Positions 28,790 through 36,104 of a DNA stretch of 64,000 bases are shown piece by piece; the stretch's first letter is position 1; each line of letters begins with the position of its first letter. A program made the translations under genes and the position numbers. The stretch is taken from assembly GCA_045863555.1 (NCBI GenBank), contig BTUU01000002.1:248001-312000 (forward strand), written 5' to 3'. The notes beneath the pieces are model-generated. The model was not told the origin of the DNA, ran no database searches, and saw nothing but the letters and a program-made list of their open reading frames with translations. The stretch comes from JACRLV01 sp045863555 (GTDB lineage Bacteria; Planctomycetota; Phycisphaerae; UBA1845; Fen-1342).

Positions 28790-30637
28790 ATGCCCGTAAT
28801 CAACATGCCGCTCGACCTGCTCCTGCGGCTCGTGAATGCCAAGTCGAAGGTGATCGAAGAGGCCCAGGTTCCGCAGACGCTGCACGACATGGGCATCGAA
28901 GTCGACGAACTTACCACGACGACCGCGTACAGCTGCCAGGCCTGCGCCAACGTCATCGAGCGGACGGACGCGCAGGGAGAGCCGCTGCACTGTCCCAAGT
29001 GCGGCGTGGATTTCCGCGAGCGGGCCGACGCGGTGAAGCGGATCGGCGTGAACAGGGTCGCCCGGCTCGACATGCTCGCCGTCCGCCCGGACATCTTCGA
29101 TCCGGGCGGCATGGCCCGCTACATGCGCGGGTTTCTCGGCGTGCAGACGGGGCTCATCGAATACCCGGTCGGCGCGCCGCAGCTTCGCGTGGCCGTCGAC
29201 GCCCGCCTCAGCCGCGACGAGAGCTACCGGCCCGCGATTGCGTGCGCGGTGCTCCGCAATGTGAAGCTGGACGACGAGCGGATCAAGCTGCTGATGAATC
29301 TGCAGGAGGACCTGCACTGGGCGTTGGGGCGCGATCGGAAGCTGGCGTCGATCGGCGTGTATGACCTCGACAAGCTGAAGACGGACAGGCCGTTTCAGTA
29401 TCGCGCGGTCGGGCCCGACGAGCTGAAGTTCGTGCCGCTCGGTTTTTCGGCGGGCGACCCGGGCGCGAGCCTGACGCCGGGGGAGATCCTCGAACGGCAC
29501 AAGACCGGGAAGGCGTACGCGCATCTGCTCAAGGAGTTTTCGGCGTATCCGCTGCTGACGGATGGGCACGGGAATGTGCTGTCGATGCCGCCGATCATCA
29601 ACAGCGAGGCGACGCGGGTCACGCTGGTGACGCGGCAGTGCTTCGTGGATGTGACGGGACTGGCCCAGCGGACGGTCGACCGGGCGCTGAATATTCTGGT
29701 GGGCAGCCTGAAGGAAGTGCTGCCGGAACTGGCGATCGAGGCCGTGACGGTCGATTACCCCGACCGGTCGCTCGTGACGCCTGACATTGCGCCGACGTCG
29801 ATGTCGATCAGCGTCCAGACGGCGGCCGAGACGATCGGCGTCGACCTCGATGTTGCGCGGCTCAAGGCGCTGCTGGAGCGGATGGGGCACGGCGTGACCG
29901 TCGGCGGCGGGGCGGCGACGCTGGATGTCCGCGTGCCGGCGTGGCGCAATGACGTGATGCACCCGATCGACCTGATCGAAGACGCGGCCGTCGCGTACGG
30001 ATATGACAAGCTCGCGCCGTCGCTCGTACCGACATTCACGATCGGTCTGCCGCGGGAGATCGAGGAGCGCTGCGCAGTGGTGCGGCGCATCTTCACCGGC
30101 CTGGGCTTCCACCAGGTGATGACGCTGCCGCTGTCGAACGAGGCCGCCGCGTTTGAGCGCTGGGGCGTCGAGCCGGATCCGCGGGCGGTGAGGATCGAGC
30201 ATCCGATCAGCAGCGAGCAGACGATCTGCCGTGTATCGCTTCTGCCGGGCCTGCTGGAGACGCTCTCGATCAACAAGGACCAGACGCTGCCGCAGCAGAT
30301 TTTCGAAGTCGGCGATTGCTCATTCGTCGATGCGGCGGCGGAAACGGGCGCCTGCGAGGAGCGGTATGTCGCGGCGGCGATGATCGGCCCGCACGCGGGG
30401 TACGCCGATATCCGCGCTGTCGCGGATGCGCTTACGCACGAACTGATGCGGCCGCTGGAGATTCGGCCGGTGAAGCATGCGGCTTTCATTCCCGGGCGTG
30501 CGGCGGGTCTGCATGTCGGCGAGCGGTGGATCGGGACGATGGGGGAGCTCCACCCGCGCGTGCTGGAGGCGGCGGGGCTTCGGCACGCGGTGGCGGTGCT
30601 GGAGCTGAACCTGACGGCGCTGTTCGACATTCGTTGA
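28790..30637 (+). CDS. pheT: phenylalanyl-tRNA synthetase beta subunit, archaeal/eukaryotic type, with a zinc-ribbon insertion
   Basis: Beta chain of the heterotetrameric enzyme that charges tRNA-Phe. At 615 residues it matches the shorter archaeal/eukaryotic form rather than the 780-800-residue bacterial form, and lacks the N-terminal EMAP/OB domain. It shows PVINMPLDLLLRLVN, the B3/4 region EYPVGAPQLRVAVD, SMPPIINSEATRVTL, the B5-type domain with VRVPAWRNDVMHPIDLIEDA and the catalytic-like core GFHQVMTLPLSN to IGTMGELHPRVLEAAGL. An insertion at residues about 47-76 has C49, C52, C68 and C71 (SCQAC...CPKC), a zinc ribbon. pheS is not adjacent. A short hairpin follows the stop codon. Confidence 0.9.
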   Translation: MPVINMPLDLLLRLVNAKSKVIEEAQVPQTLHDMGIEVDELTTTTAYSCQACANVIERTDAQGEPLHCPKCGVDFRERADAVKRIGVNRVARLDMLAVRPDIFDPGGMARYMRGFLGVQTGLIEYPVGAPQLRVAVDARLSRDESYRPAIACAVLRNVKLDDERIKLLMNLQEDLHWALGRDRKLASIGVYDLDKLKTDRPFQYRAVGPDELKFVPLGFSAGDPGASLTPGEILERHKTGKAYAHLLKEFSAYPLLTDGHGNVLSMPPIINSEATRVTLVTRQCFVDVTGLAQRTVDRALNILVGSLKEVLPELAIEAVTVDYPDRSLVTPDIAPTSMSISVQTAAETIGVDLDVARLKALLERMGHGVTVGGGAATLDVRVPAWRNDVMHPIDLIEDAAVAYGYDKLAPSLVPTFTIGLPREIEERCAVVRRIFTGLGFHQVMTLPLSNEAAAFERWGVEPDPRAVRIEHPISSEQTICRVSLLPGLLETLSINKDQTLPQQIFEVGDCSFVDAAAETGACEERYVAAAMIGPHAGYADIRAVADALTHELMRPLEIRPVKHAAFIPGRAAGLHVGERWIGTMGELHPRVLEAAGLRHAVAVLELNLTALFDIR

Positions 30638-30638
30638 C

Positions 30639-30657
30639 CGGCGCTGGATCAGCGCCG
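30639..30657. terminator. bidirectional hairpin between pheT and folE
   Basis: A perfect 8-bp stem, CGGCGCTG / CAGCGCCG, with a 3-base loop, covering the gap of the convergent pair and the folE stop codon. No U tract. Confidence 0.5.
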
Positions 30658-31242
30658 CGTCAGCAGGTTCATCGCTTCGGCCCGCGTGGCGGCGTTCGTG
30701 TGGAGGATGCCGCGCAGGGCGGACGTGACCATGACGCTGCCGGGCTTGCGGACGCCGCGGCAGGTCATGCAGGTGTGCGTCGCTTCGATGACCACTGCAC
30801 AGCCCTGGGCCCCCACCTTGTGGCAGAGCAGGTCCGCGATCTGCGACGTGAGCCGTTCCTGGACCTGCGGACGGCGGGCGAAGCCGTCGACGATGCGGGC
30901 GAGCTTGGAGAGGCCGACGATTTTTCCACGCGGGATGTAGGCGATGTGGGCCCGGCCCTCGAAGGGCATCAGGTGGTGTTCGCACATGCTGTTGAAGGTC
31001 ACGTCGCGGAGAACGACCATCTCGTGATGGTCTTCGTCGAAGCTCACTTCCAGGTGCGACTCGGGATCTTCGTGCAGGCCGCTGAAGACCTCGGCGTACA
31101 TGCGCGCAACGCGGCCGGGCGTTTTCAGGAGGCCGTCGCGGTCGGGGTTCTCGCCAATGGCGAGGAGGATCTCGCGCACGGCGCGTTCGATGCGCGGCAG
31201 GTCCATCCTGTTCGATGTCGCGTCGGGCTGGGGATTCATCAT
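30649..31242 (-). CDS. folE: GTP cyclohydrolase I
   Basis: Converts GTP to 7,8-dihydroneopterin triphosphate, the first step of folate and pterin synthesis. It is 197 residues from the first of two adjacent ATGs. Zinc ligands correspond to C87 and H90 (SMCEHHLMPF) and C158 (THTCMTCRG). VREILLAIGENPDRDGLLKT, AYIPRGKIVGLSKLARIVD and RPQVQERLTSQIAD are diagnostic. No Shine-Dalgarno sequence precedes the start, but a TATCCT box ends six bases before it, suggesting a leaderless mRNA. A much longer open frame upstream is only the shadow of the photolyase gene. Confidence 0.95.
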   Translation of the reverse strand: MMNPQPDATSNRMDLPRIERAVREILLAIGENPDRDGLLKTPGRVARMYAEVFSGLHEDPESHLEVSFDEDHHEMVVLRDVTFNSMCEHHLMPFEGRAHIAYIPRGKIVGLSKLARIVDGFARRPQVQERLTSQIADLLCHKVGAQGCAVVIEATHTCMTCRGVRKPGSVMVTSALRGILHTNAATRAEAMNLLTRR

Positions 31243-31248
31243 GTCAGG

Positions 31249-31254
31249 AGGATA
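31249..31254 (-). promoter_or_regulatory. candidate -10 box (TATCCT) giving a leaderless folE mRNA
   Basis: TATCCT ends six bases before the ATG on the minus strand, so transcription would start at or next to the start codon. Confidence 0.4.
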
Positions 31255-31304
31255 GCACGTTCCGCCGGCGCGTCCGAGAGGCGGATCGAAATCGCCCTGG
31301 TGGA

Positions 31305-31310
31305 TAGAAT
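31305..31310 (+). promoter_or_regulatory. candidate -10 box (TAGAAT) for the photolyase gene
   Basis: TAGAAT followed by CCC, 67 bases before the photolyase ATG. Confidence 0.35.
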
Positions 31311-31377
31311 CCCCGCTGCGTTCGTGCGCAGCCTGGTCTGGTGATTCGATTTCACTCTCCGCGGAGTCCTGCGCCCG

Positions 31378-32838
31378 ATGAGCCTTCCGCCCGTCCCATC
31401 CCTGCGCGTTCGCGACTGTAACGCCGCGCCGATCCGCGCCGGCGGGGAATTCGTGCTCTACTGGATGATCGCGTACCGGCGACCGACGTGGAATTTCGCG
31501 CTTCAGCACGCGGCCGCGATCGCGGAGCGGCTGTGTCGGCCGCTTGTGATTCTCGAAGCGCTCCGCTGCAACTATCGTTGGGCGAGCGATCGGCTGCACC
31601 GATTCGTGATCGACGGCATGGCGGACAATGCACGGGCGCTGACGCACGGCGCGGCATGCTACTACCCGTATGTCGAACCCGCGCGGTCGGCGGGGACGGG
31701 ACTGCTCGAGGCGCTGGCGGCGCGGGCGTGCGCCGTCGTGACGGATGATTTTCCGTGTTTCTTTCTGCCGGGGATGGTGCGGCGCGTCGCGGCGGCGCTG
31801 GATGTGCGGGTGATCGCGGTCGATTCGAACGGGCTGCTGCCGATGCGGGCGGCGGCGGATACTTATCCGACGGCGTACGCGTTCCGCCGCTTTCTCCAGA
31901 GGACGCTGCCTGCGCATCTCGTCGAACCGCCCGTGGAAAGTCCACTGCGGGGGCTGAAGTTGCCGTCGATCGGACGCGGGCTGGACGAGATTCGACGGCG
32001 CTGGCCGGCGGCGGATTTTTCGGCGGGCGACGGCCCGCGGCTGAGCGAGCTGCCGATCGATCACGGCGTCGCGGCCGCTCCGGTGCGCGGCGGATTTGCT
32101 TCCGGATCGCGCCGGTTGCGCGATTTTCTCGGCTCGGGGATCGACCGCTACGCCGAGGATCGCAACAAGCCGGGTGAAGATGCATCCAGCGGACTTTCGC
32201 CCTACCTGCACTTCGGCCATGTTTCGGTGCACGAGATTTTCGCGGGGCTGGTGGATCGCGAGGAGTGGACGCCGGACCGGCTGGGCCGGAGCACCGCCGG
32301 GAAGCGCGAGGGCTGGTGGGGCATGGAGGGGGTCGAGGGGTTCCTGGATGAACTCGTCACGTGGCGCGAGCTGGGCTTCAACATGTGCCACCTGCGGGAT
32401 GACTACGATCGCTACGAGTCGCTGCCCGAGTGGGCCCGGGCGACGCTGGAAAAGCATGCGGGCGATCCGCGGTCGCACGTGTATTCGCTGGAGCAATTTG
32501 AGGCCGCCGCGACGCATGACCCGCTCTGGAACGCGGCGCAGCGGCAGATCGTCCGCGAGGGGCGGATGCACAACTACCTGCGGATGCTGTGGGGCAAGAA
32601 GATCCTCGAATGGTCGGCGACGCCGCGCGACGCACTGGCGACGATGATCCACCTGAACAACAAGTACGGCCTCGACGGGCGGAATCCGAACTCGTACACG
32701 GGGATATTCTGGGTGCTCGGGCGGTATGACCGGCCGTGGGGTCCGGAACGGCCGATCTTCGGGACGGTGCGGTACATGAGCAGCGAGAACACGGCGAGGA
32801 AGTTTGACGTGAAGGGCTACATCGCGCGTTTCCAGTAA
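31378..32838 (+). CDS. class II CPD photolyase
   Basis: FAD-dependent, light-driven repair of cyclobutane pyrimidine dimers. The 486-residue protein has the N-terminal alpha/beta domain (FVLYWMIAYRRPTWNFAL) and a helical FAD domain. Class II markers include SGLSPYLHFGHVSVHEI, ELVTWRELGFNMCHLRDDYD, QRQIVREGRMHNYLRMLWGK, LNNKYGLDGRNPNSYTGIFW and GPERPIFGTVRYMSSENTAR. These distinguish it from class I photolyases and cryptochromes. It converges on the zinc transporter operon. Confidence 0.95.
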   Translation: MSLPPVPSLRVRDCNAAPIRAGGEFVLYWMIAYRRPTWNFALQHAAAIAERLCRPLVILEALRCNYRWASDRLHRFVIDGMADNARALTHGAACYYPYVEPARSAGTGLLEALAARACAVVTDDFPCFFLPGMVRRVAAALDVRVIAVDSNGLLPMRAAADTYPTAYAFRRFLQRTLPAHLVEPPVESPLRGLKLPSIGRGLDEIRRRWPAADFSAGDGPRLSELPIDHGVAAAPVRGGFASGSRRLRDFLGSGIDRYAEDRNKPGEDASSGLSPYLHFGHVSVHEIFAGLVDREEWTPDRLGRSTAGKREGWWGMEGVEGFLDELVTWRELGFNMCHLRDDYDRYESLPEWARATLEKHAGDPRSHVYSLEQFEAAATHDPLWNAAQRQIVREGRMHNYLRMLWGKKILEWSATPRDALATMIHLNNKYGLDGRNPNSYTGIFWVLGRYDRPWGPERPIFGTVRYMSSENTARKFDVKGYIARFQ

Positions 32839-32910
32839 TGCGCGGCAAGTGTTGTTTGACGTTCCGGCGTGGAATCCAGAATTCGGCCCCGAAGCGCCGG
32901 CGAGGACTCG

Positions 32911-32950
32911 GCTCGCGACGCGAATAAGGCCCTCGCTCGCGCGTCGGGCT
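32911..32950. repeat. palindromic REP-like intergenic element
   Basis: Arms CGACGCG (32916-32922) and CGCGTCG (32940-32946) around a 17-base loop, in the gap between convergent photolyase and znuB genes. The stretch CCCTCGCTCGCGCGTCGGGC resembles, from memory, an intergenic palindrome seen often in planctomycete genomes. Only one copy is in this window. It could also act as a terminator. Confidence 0.4.
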
Positions 32951-32974
32951 CGGATTTCGATTCGCGTTCGCGCG

Positions 32975-33823
32975 TTACTGCCGGGAGCGGCGGCGCACGA
33001 TCTGGAGGCCGGCGGTTGCGAGGTAGGCTGCGCCCGAAAGGGCGATGATGGTTGCGCCGGCGGGCATGTCGGTGAGGTAGCTGAGGGCGAGGCCGCCGGC
33101 CGTGAGGATCGTGCCGAGCACGCAGGCGAGCAGCATCATGTGCGACAGGCGGTGGGCGAAGGCGCCTGCGACGGCGACGGGGAGCGTGAGCAGTGCGATG
33201 ACCATGACGACGCCGACGACCTTCATGAGCACGACGACGGTGAGGGCGGTGAGGCACAGCAGGAGCAAGTAATAGAACTCGACGCGGAGGCCCCGTAGGC
33301 GCGAGAATTCCTCGTCGAAGCAGACGGCCTGAAAGCGATTGAAGAGCAGCAGGCCGCAGCCGACGATGAGCAGGTCGAGGCCGGCCGTCATCCACAGGTC
33401 GGCCCGCGAGACCATGAGGATGTTGCCGAACAGAAGGCTGGGGAGGTCGGGGGCGTAGCCGCGGGTGGCGGCGATGAAGAGGACGCCGACGGCCATGCCG
33501 ATGGCCCAGAGCGCGCCGATGACGGTGTCTTCGCGTTCCTTGGCCCGGAGGCTGACGTAGCCGATGATCAGCGCGGCCGCGAGCGCGGCGGCGATCGCGC
33601 CGAGCATCGGGTCGCACCAGGTCCAGCCCCACTCGACCTGGAAATAGTACGCGGCGCCGAGTCCGCCGAGGACGCAGTGGGCGATGCCGCCGGCGATGTA
33701 CGTGATGCGGCGGACGACGACGTAGGTGCCGATGACGCCGCTGGCGATACTGGCGAGGACGCCGCTAAGCAGCGCGCTCTGGAGCGGCGGATTGGTGGCG
33801 AAGGCGTGGAAGAGTTCGTTCAT
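32975..33823 (-). CDS. znuB: metal (zinc/manganese) ABC transporter permease
   Basis: Membrane channel of a high-affinity divalent metal importer, 282 residues with about eight hydrophobic helices. ALLSGVLASIASGVIGTYVV, YIAGGIAHCVLGGLGAAYYF and GVLFIAATRGYAPDLPSLLF follow the ZnuB/MntB pattern. Its ATG overlaps the ATPase gene's stop by four bases. Longer readings to an upstream start lie over that gene and are rejected. Confidence 0.93.
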   Translation of the reverse strand: MNELFHAFATNPPLQSALLSGVLASIASGVIGTYVVVRRITYIAGGIAHCVLGGLGAAYYFQVEWGWTWCDPMLGAIAAALAAALIIGYVSLRAKEREDTVIGALWAIGMAVGVLFIAATRGYAPDLPSLLFGNILMVSRADLWMTAGLDLLIVGCGLLLFNRFQAVCFDEEFSRLRGLRVEFYYLLLLCLTALTVVVLMKVVGVVMVIALLTLPVAVAGAFAHRLSHMMLLACVLGTILTAGGLALSYLTDMPAGATIIALSGAAYLATAGLQIVRRRSRQ

Positions 33824-34536
33824 CTGGGCGGTCCGGCGAGGTGCTGGAGGACGCGGACCTCGCGCCCGTAAAGATTGCGGATGACGTCGCCGGTGAGTTC
33901 GCGCGTCGAGTGCGTGTGGATGGTGCGATTGACGCACACGGCGGTCTTGACGGCGGCGGAGACGTAGCCGACGTCGTGCGAGACCATGACGATGGTGAGC
34001 CGGCGGTTGAGCTCGCCGAGGAGGGCGTACAACTGCTCCTCGACGCTGATGTCGAGGTTCGAGGTGGGCTCGTCGAGGAGGAGAAGCTCGGGGTCGCAGG
34101 CGAGCGCGCGGGCGATGAGGACGCGCTGGCGCTGGCCGCCGGAGAGGTCGGAGAATGGGCGGCGGCCGAAATCCGCGAGGCCGACTTCGGCGAGGGCGCC
34201 GGCGGCGCGATCGCGGTCGGCCCGCGAGTTGAAGCCGAGTCGCGATTCGTGGAGCCGGCCCATCAGGACGACGTCGAGGGCATTGACGGGGAACTTGAGA
34301 TCGAGGCTGGCGTGCTGCGGCATGTAGCCGATGCGCCGCCGGGCCCGCACAGGCGATTCGCCGAGGACGGAGACCGTGCCGACCTGCGGCGTGAGCAGGC
34401 CGACGAGGATCCGGAGCAGGGTCGTCTTGCCTCCGCCGTTGGGGCCGATGATGCAGGCGAAGTCTCCGACGCGGATGGCGAGGTTCACGTCGCGGAGGAC
34501 GGGGCGATCCTCGTAGGCGAACGTCACGTTCTGCAA
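33820..34536 (-). CDS. znuC: metal ABC transporter ATP-binding protein
   Basis: ATPase of the zinc/manganese importer. The 238-residue reading has Walker A GPNGGGKTT (31-39), IGYMPQHASLDLKFP, signature LSGGQRQRV, Walker B LLLLDEPTS and a switch His in IVMVSHDVG. The start is doubtful: the TTG at this position has no ribosome binding site and cuts the first beta strand. The frame stays open upstream and reads PPTGPIAIQLQNVTFAY, which matches the normal family start, but no ATG, GTG or TTG is found there. It lies between znuA and znuB and overlaps znuB. Confidence 0.92.
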   Translation of the reverse strand: MQNVTFAYEDRPVLRDVNLAIRVGDFACIIGPNGGGKTTLLRILVGLLTPQVGTVSVLGESPVRARRRIGYMPQHASLDLKFPVNALDVVLMGRLHESRLGFNSRADRDRAAGALAEVGLADFGRRPFSDLSGGQRQRVLIARALACDPELLLLDEPTSNLDISVEEQLYALLGELNRRLTIVMVSHDVGYVSAAVKTAVCVNRTIHTHSTRELTGDVIRNLYGREVRVLQHLAGPPR

Positions 34537-34678
34537 CTGGATGGCGATCGGCCCGGTGGGCGGCGCGGGCGAGCCGGGCTCGGGCGTCAGCAGCGGCAGG
34601 CCGCGGCCGGCGGCGGCCGATGGCGATGCGTCGGGCGTGGCGGGGGCCGGGTTGTGGGATGGGCTGACGCTCAGCGTG

Positions 34679-35668
34679 TCACTCTTTCGGGGCGCTGGGT
34701 TTGGATGCCGGCGATTGACGCAGTGCCTCGGCGATCTTCCGGGCGAGGTCTCGCAGACCCTCGATGATGTTCTCCGGCAGGTGGTCCAGCTCGACTGCCC
34801 GGCCGTGAATCGCGTCGGCGATCACGTCGGCGCTGCGGCGCGGGAACTGCGGCTGGTAGAAGACTGCGCCGACGCCGAGCTTGCGTGCTTCGGTGACGAT
34901 GGATTCGATCTGACGCGGGGAAGGCTCCTTGCCTTCGACCTCGATTGCCCGCTGCACGAGGCGGTAGCGGTCGGCGAAATAGCCGAGCGTCGGATGGAAG
35001 ACGAGCAGCGTCCGCCCTTCGAGCGGTCGCATGAGTTCGTCGACCTCGGCGTCGAGGGCGTCGAGCTCGGCCTCGAAGTCGGCGAGATTCTTTTCGAACT
35101 GCTCTTTCTGGTCGGGGAGGATCTTCGTCAGCTCTTCTGCGACGTTGCGGGCTTGGATCTTCAGCAGAGCGGGGTCAAGCCAGACGTGCGGATCGGGCGC
35201 CCCGGCCGCGTGCTCGTGATCGTGGTCATGGGCGTGATCGTGATCCTCCGTGCAGGCCGCGCTCTCCTGGTCGGTCAGCTTGCGAAGGGGGACGCCGCGG
35301 CGGGAATCGACGATCGGAACGCCCGGGTACGCCCGGCGGATCTGGTCGACGAGGCGCGTTTCAGCCCCGACGCCGACGGTGAAATACGCCCGGGCGTTCT
35401 GGAGGCGGAGGATCTGCTGCGGCGTCGGCTCGTACTGGTGTTCGGCCTGGCCGCGGCCGATCATCGCTTCGACCTCCACCGCGCCGCCGGCGACGCGGCG
35501 GACGATGTCGGCTTGAGGGAGAAGGCTCACGAAGACGACGGGTTTTCCGCCGGACGGCGATGGACCGCGGCCGCACCCGAGCGGCACCAGGCAGAGCCAG
35601 GCGGAGAGGAGCGCGATCGTTGTTGATAGTGCGGCGCGGGTGCGTCGCGAGACGCGTGGTATGCTCAT
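34679..35668 (-). CDS. znuA: zinc/manganese ABC transporter substrate-binding lipoprotein
   Basis: Cluster A-I periplasmic metal-binding protein, 329 residues. The signal ends in a lipobox (LVPLGC, C32), so it is membrane-anchored. PQADIVRRVAGGAVEVEAMI and YEPTPQQILRLQNARAYFTV are typical. A His/Asp-rich loop, EDHDHAHDHDHEHAAG, precedes DPHVWLDP and marks a zinc rather than manganese carrier. VFHPTLGYFADRY holds a further metal His. The ATG overlaps the upstream RHH gene by four bases, so the whole operon is RHH-znuA-znuC-znuB. Confidence 0.94.
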   Translation of the reverse strand: MSIPRVSRRTRAALSTTIALLSAWLCLVPLGCGRGPSPSGGKPVVFVSLLPQADIVRRVAGGAVEVEAMIGRGQAEHQYEPTPQQILRLQNARAYFTVGVGAETRLVDQIRRAYPGVPIVDSRRGVPLRKLTDQESAACTEDHDHAHDHDHEHAAGAPDPHVWLDPALLKIQARNVAEELTKILPDQKEQFEKNLADFEAELDALDAEVDELMRPLEGRTLLVFHPTLGYFADRYRLVQRAIEVEGKEPSPRQIESIVTEARKLGVGAVFYQPQFPRRSADVIADAIHGRAVELDHLPENIIEGLRDLARKIAEALRQSPASKPSAPKE

Positions 35669-35985
35669 TTTGATTTCCCCCGCGCGACGCGCGAGCCCGC
35701 GTGGACAGCTTTTGCGGCCCGGGGTTCGCTCCTGCACACGAGGTGAAACTCGTGGCAGTCGTCGCACTCCGCGAGGCCGTGGTCGGCGGCGAAGGCCTCC
35801 CAGTGGGTGCGCTGGTTGGGCGTCAGGAGGCCGCGGCCCTTGCACATCGGGCAGATGTTCTCCAGCGCGGCGAAGACGGCCGAGCGGATGAACTCCGAGC
35901 GGTTGGGGACGCCGGCGAGCGCGTCGACGAGCGACCGATCGGCCTTGAACGTCACGATTTCCTGTCGAGTTCGATGATCGGACAT
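35665..35985 (-). CDS. ribbon-helix-helix protein with a Cys/His cluster, candidate metal-responsive regulator
   Basis: A 106-residue protein at the head of the zinc-uptake operon. Residues about 8-43 follow the RHH/CopG pattern: a DNA-contact strand VTFKADRSLVDAL and the helix pair PNRSEFIRSAVFAALE. The C-terminal half holds C45, C48 (CPMC), C74, C77 (CDDC) and C84, with H61, H69, H78 and H81, enough to bind one or two zinc ions. Coupling to znuA by an ATGA overlap suggests autoregulated, zinc-dependent control, analogous in principle to NikR, which joins an RHH to a metal domain. DNA target and metal are not shown; it could also be a general RHH protein. Confidence 0.8.
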   Translation of the reverse strand: MSDHRTRQEIVTFKADRSLVDALAGVPNRSEFIRSAVFAALENICPMCKGRGLLTPNQRTHWEAFAADHGLAECDDCHEFHLVCRSEPRAAKAVHAGSRVARGKSK

Positions 35986-36060
35986 ACGTGCAACCTGATT
36001 CGCAAGTCCGGCGCTTCGCCCCCGGTCACTGCTCGAAAAAGGCGCTGCCGCCGCGGCGGG

Positions 36061-36083
36061 GGATTATTACCCGGTATTACGCG
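36061..36083. promoter_or_regulatory. AT-rich candidate operator/promoter of the zinc operon
   Basis: An AT-rich patch in a GC-rich 119-base gap upstream of the RHH gene. On the minus strand it reads GTAATACCGGGTAATAAT: two GTAATA copies ten bases apart with a near-palindromic centre. It is a plausible binding site for the RHH product or Zur and overlaps the likely promoter. Confidence 0.3.
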
Positions 36084-36104
36084 CGTGTCAAGCGGTGCAG
36101 GGCG

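Noticed and set aside
31243..32652. Upstream extension of the folE frame opposite the photolyase
   Set aside because: Shadow of the photolyase gene; FolE begins at 31242.
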